Of a DNA stretch of 6,052 nucleotides, positions 5,937 through 6,052 are shown in pieces. The DNA comes from an uncultured Gammaproteobacteria bacterium (lineage in GTDB: Bacteria > Pseudomonadota > Gammaproteobacteria > Chromatiales > Chromatiaceae). A program made the translations under genes and the position numbers. Within the stretch, counting starts at the first letter, position 1; each line of letters starts with the position of its first letter. The notes under the pieces are model-generated. The model did no database searches and was not told the DNA's origin. It saw nothing but the letters and a program-made list of their open reading frames with translations. The stretch is taken from NCBI GenBank assembly GCA_937926265.1, contig CALAZS010000035.1:1-6052 (forward strand), written 5' to 3'.

Positions 5937-6050
5937 GGCTGCGTCTACAGTCAGGATTACTGTAGTCGAGCTTTTGCCGTACATGGATTTACAAATGTCG
6001 CGAGAGGACAGGGGTCCGGAGCGACCATGGATGTATTTACAGCGTCAGCC
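5937..6050. repeat. Hairpin-rich composite intergenic repeat
   Basis: The block is bounded by GGCTG (5937-5941) and its complement CAGCC (6046-6050). Inside are a perfect stem CTACAGT/ACTGTAG (5945-5951, 5959-5965, seven-base loop) and two related motifs, CATGGATTTACA (5982-5993) and CATGGATGTATTTACA (6026-6041). Between these is an interrupted hairpin made of TCGC/GCGA (5998-6001, 6021-6024) and GGAC/GTCC (6006-6009, 6014-6017). This arrangement of short hairpins separated by ATGGAT and TTTACAGCG phrases resembles interspersed intergenic repeats of gammaproteobacterial genomes. It may continue past the window edge. Confidence 0.5.
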
Positions 6051-6052
6051 AG

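Noticed and set aside
5945..5975. Stem CTACAGT/ACTGTAG as a factor-independent terminator
   Set aside because: No T-run directly follows the stem; only TTTT occurs several bases later, and the stem is better explained as part of the composite repeat.
1..6052. A novel multi-gene defence, mobile or biosynthetic system
   Set aside because: The genes are unrelated chromosomal functions on alternating strands, with no nuclease, integrase, toxin-antitoxin pair, CRISPR array or biosynthetic cluster.

Overview
The window reads as ordinary chromosomal sequence from a gammaproteobacterium with moderate G+C content. The taxonomic call rests on three genes: an Rsd/AlgQ-type sigma-70 regulator (a family essentially restricted to Gammaproteobacteria), a full-length Slt70-type soluble lytic transglycosylase, and a short NAD(P)-binding protein of the bacterial NDUFA9-like family. 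The genus cannot be fixed from the sequence alone. No mobile element, CRISPR array, tRNA or rRNA is visible.

Layout, left to right: an NDUFA9-like atypical short-chain dehydrogenase (4-957, minus); a TauE/SafE-type membrane permease (1099-1896, plus); an uncharacterised exported protein with an Asn-Pro repeat region and a lipocalin-like C-terminal half (1899-2567, minus); an Rsd/AlgQ protein (2683-3141, plus); the lytic transglycosylase slt (3174-5141, minus); and a small Sel1-repeat protein (5321-5764, plus). The last 288 bases hold no gene. They contain an AT-rich block with a long inverted repeat, then a hairpin-rich block with repeated CATGGAT...TTTACA motifs that looks like an interspersed intergenic repeat.

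The six genes alternate strand without exception, so none shares an operon with another inside the window. Control must come from three divergent intergenic regions (141, 115 and 179 bp). Candidate sigma-70 promoters can be read in the first two, and a short dyad lies in the third. The two convergent junctions are tight (2 bp and 32 bp) and show no clear terminator.

The genes do not form one pathway. They cover envelope maintenance (slt, the exported protein), anion export (TauE-like), stationary-phase control of RNA polymerase (Rsd), a redox-cofactor-binding protein and a protein-interaction scaffold (Sel1). I see no convincing new multi-gene system. The items most worth a second look are the repeat-containing exported protein and the two non-coding elements at the right end.
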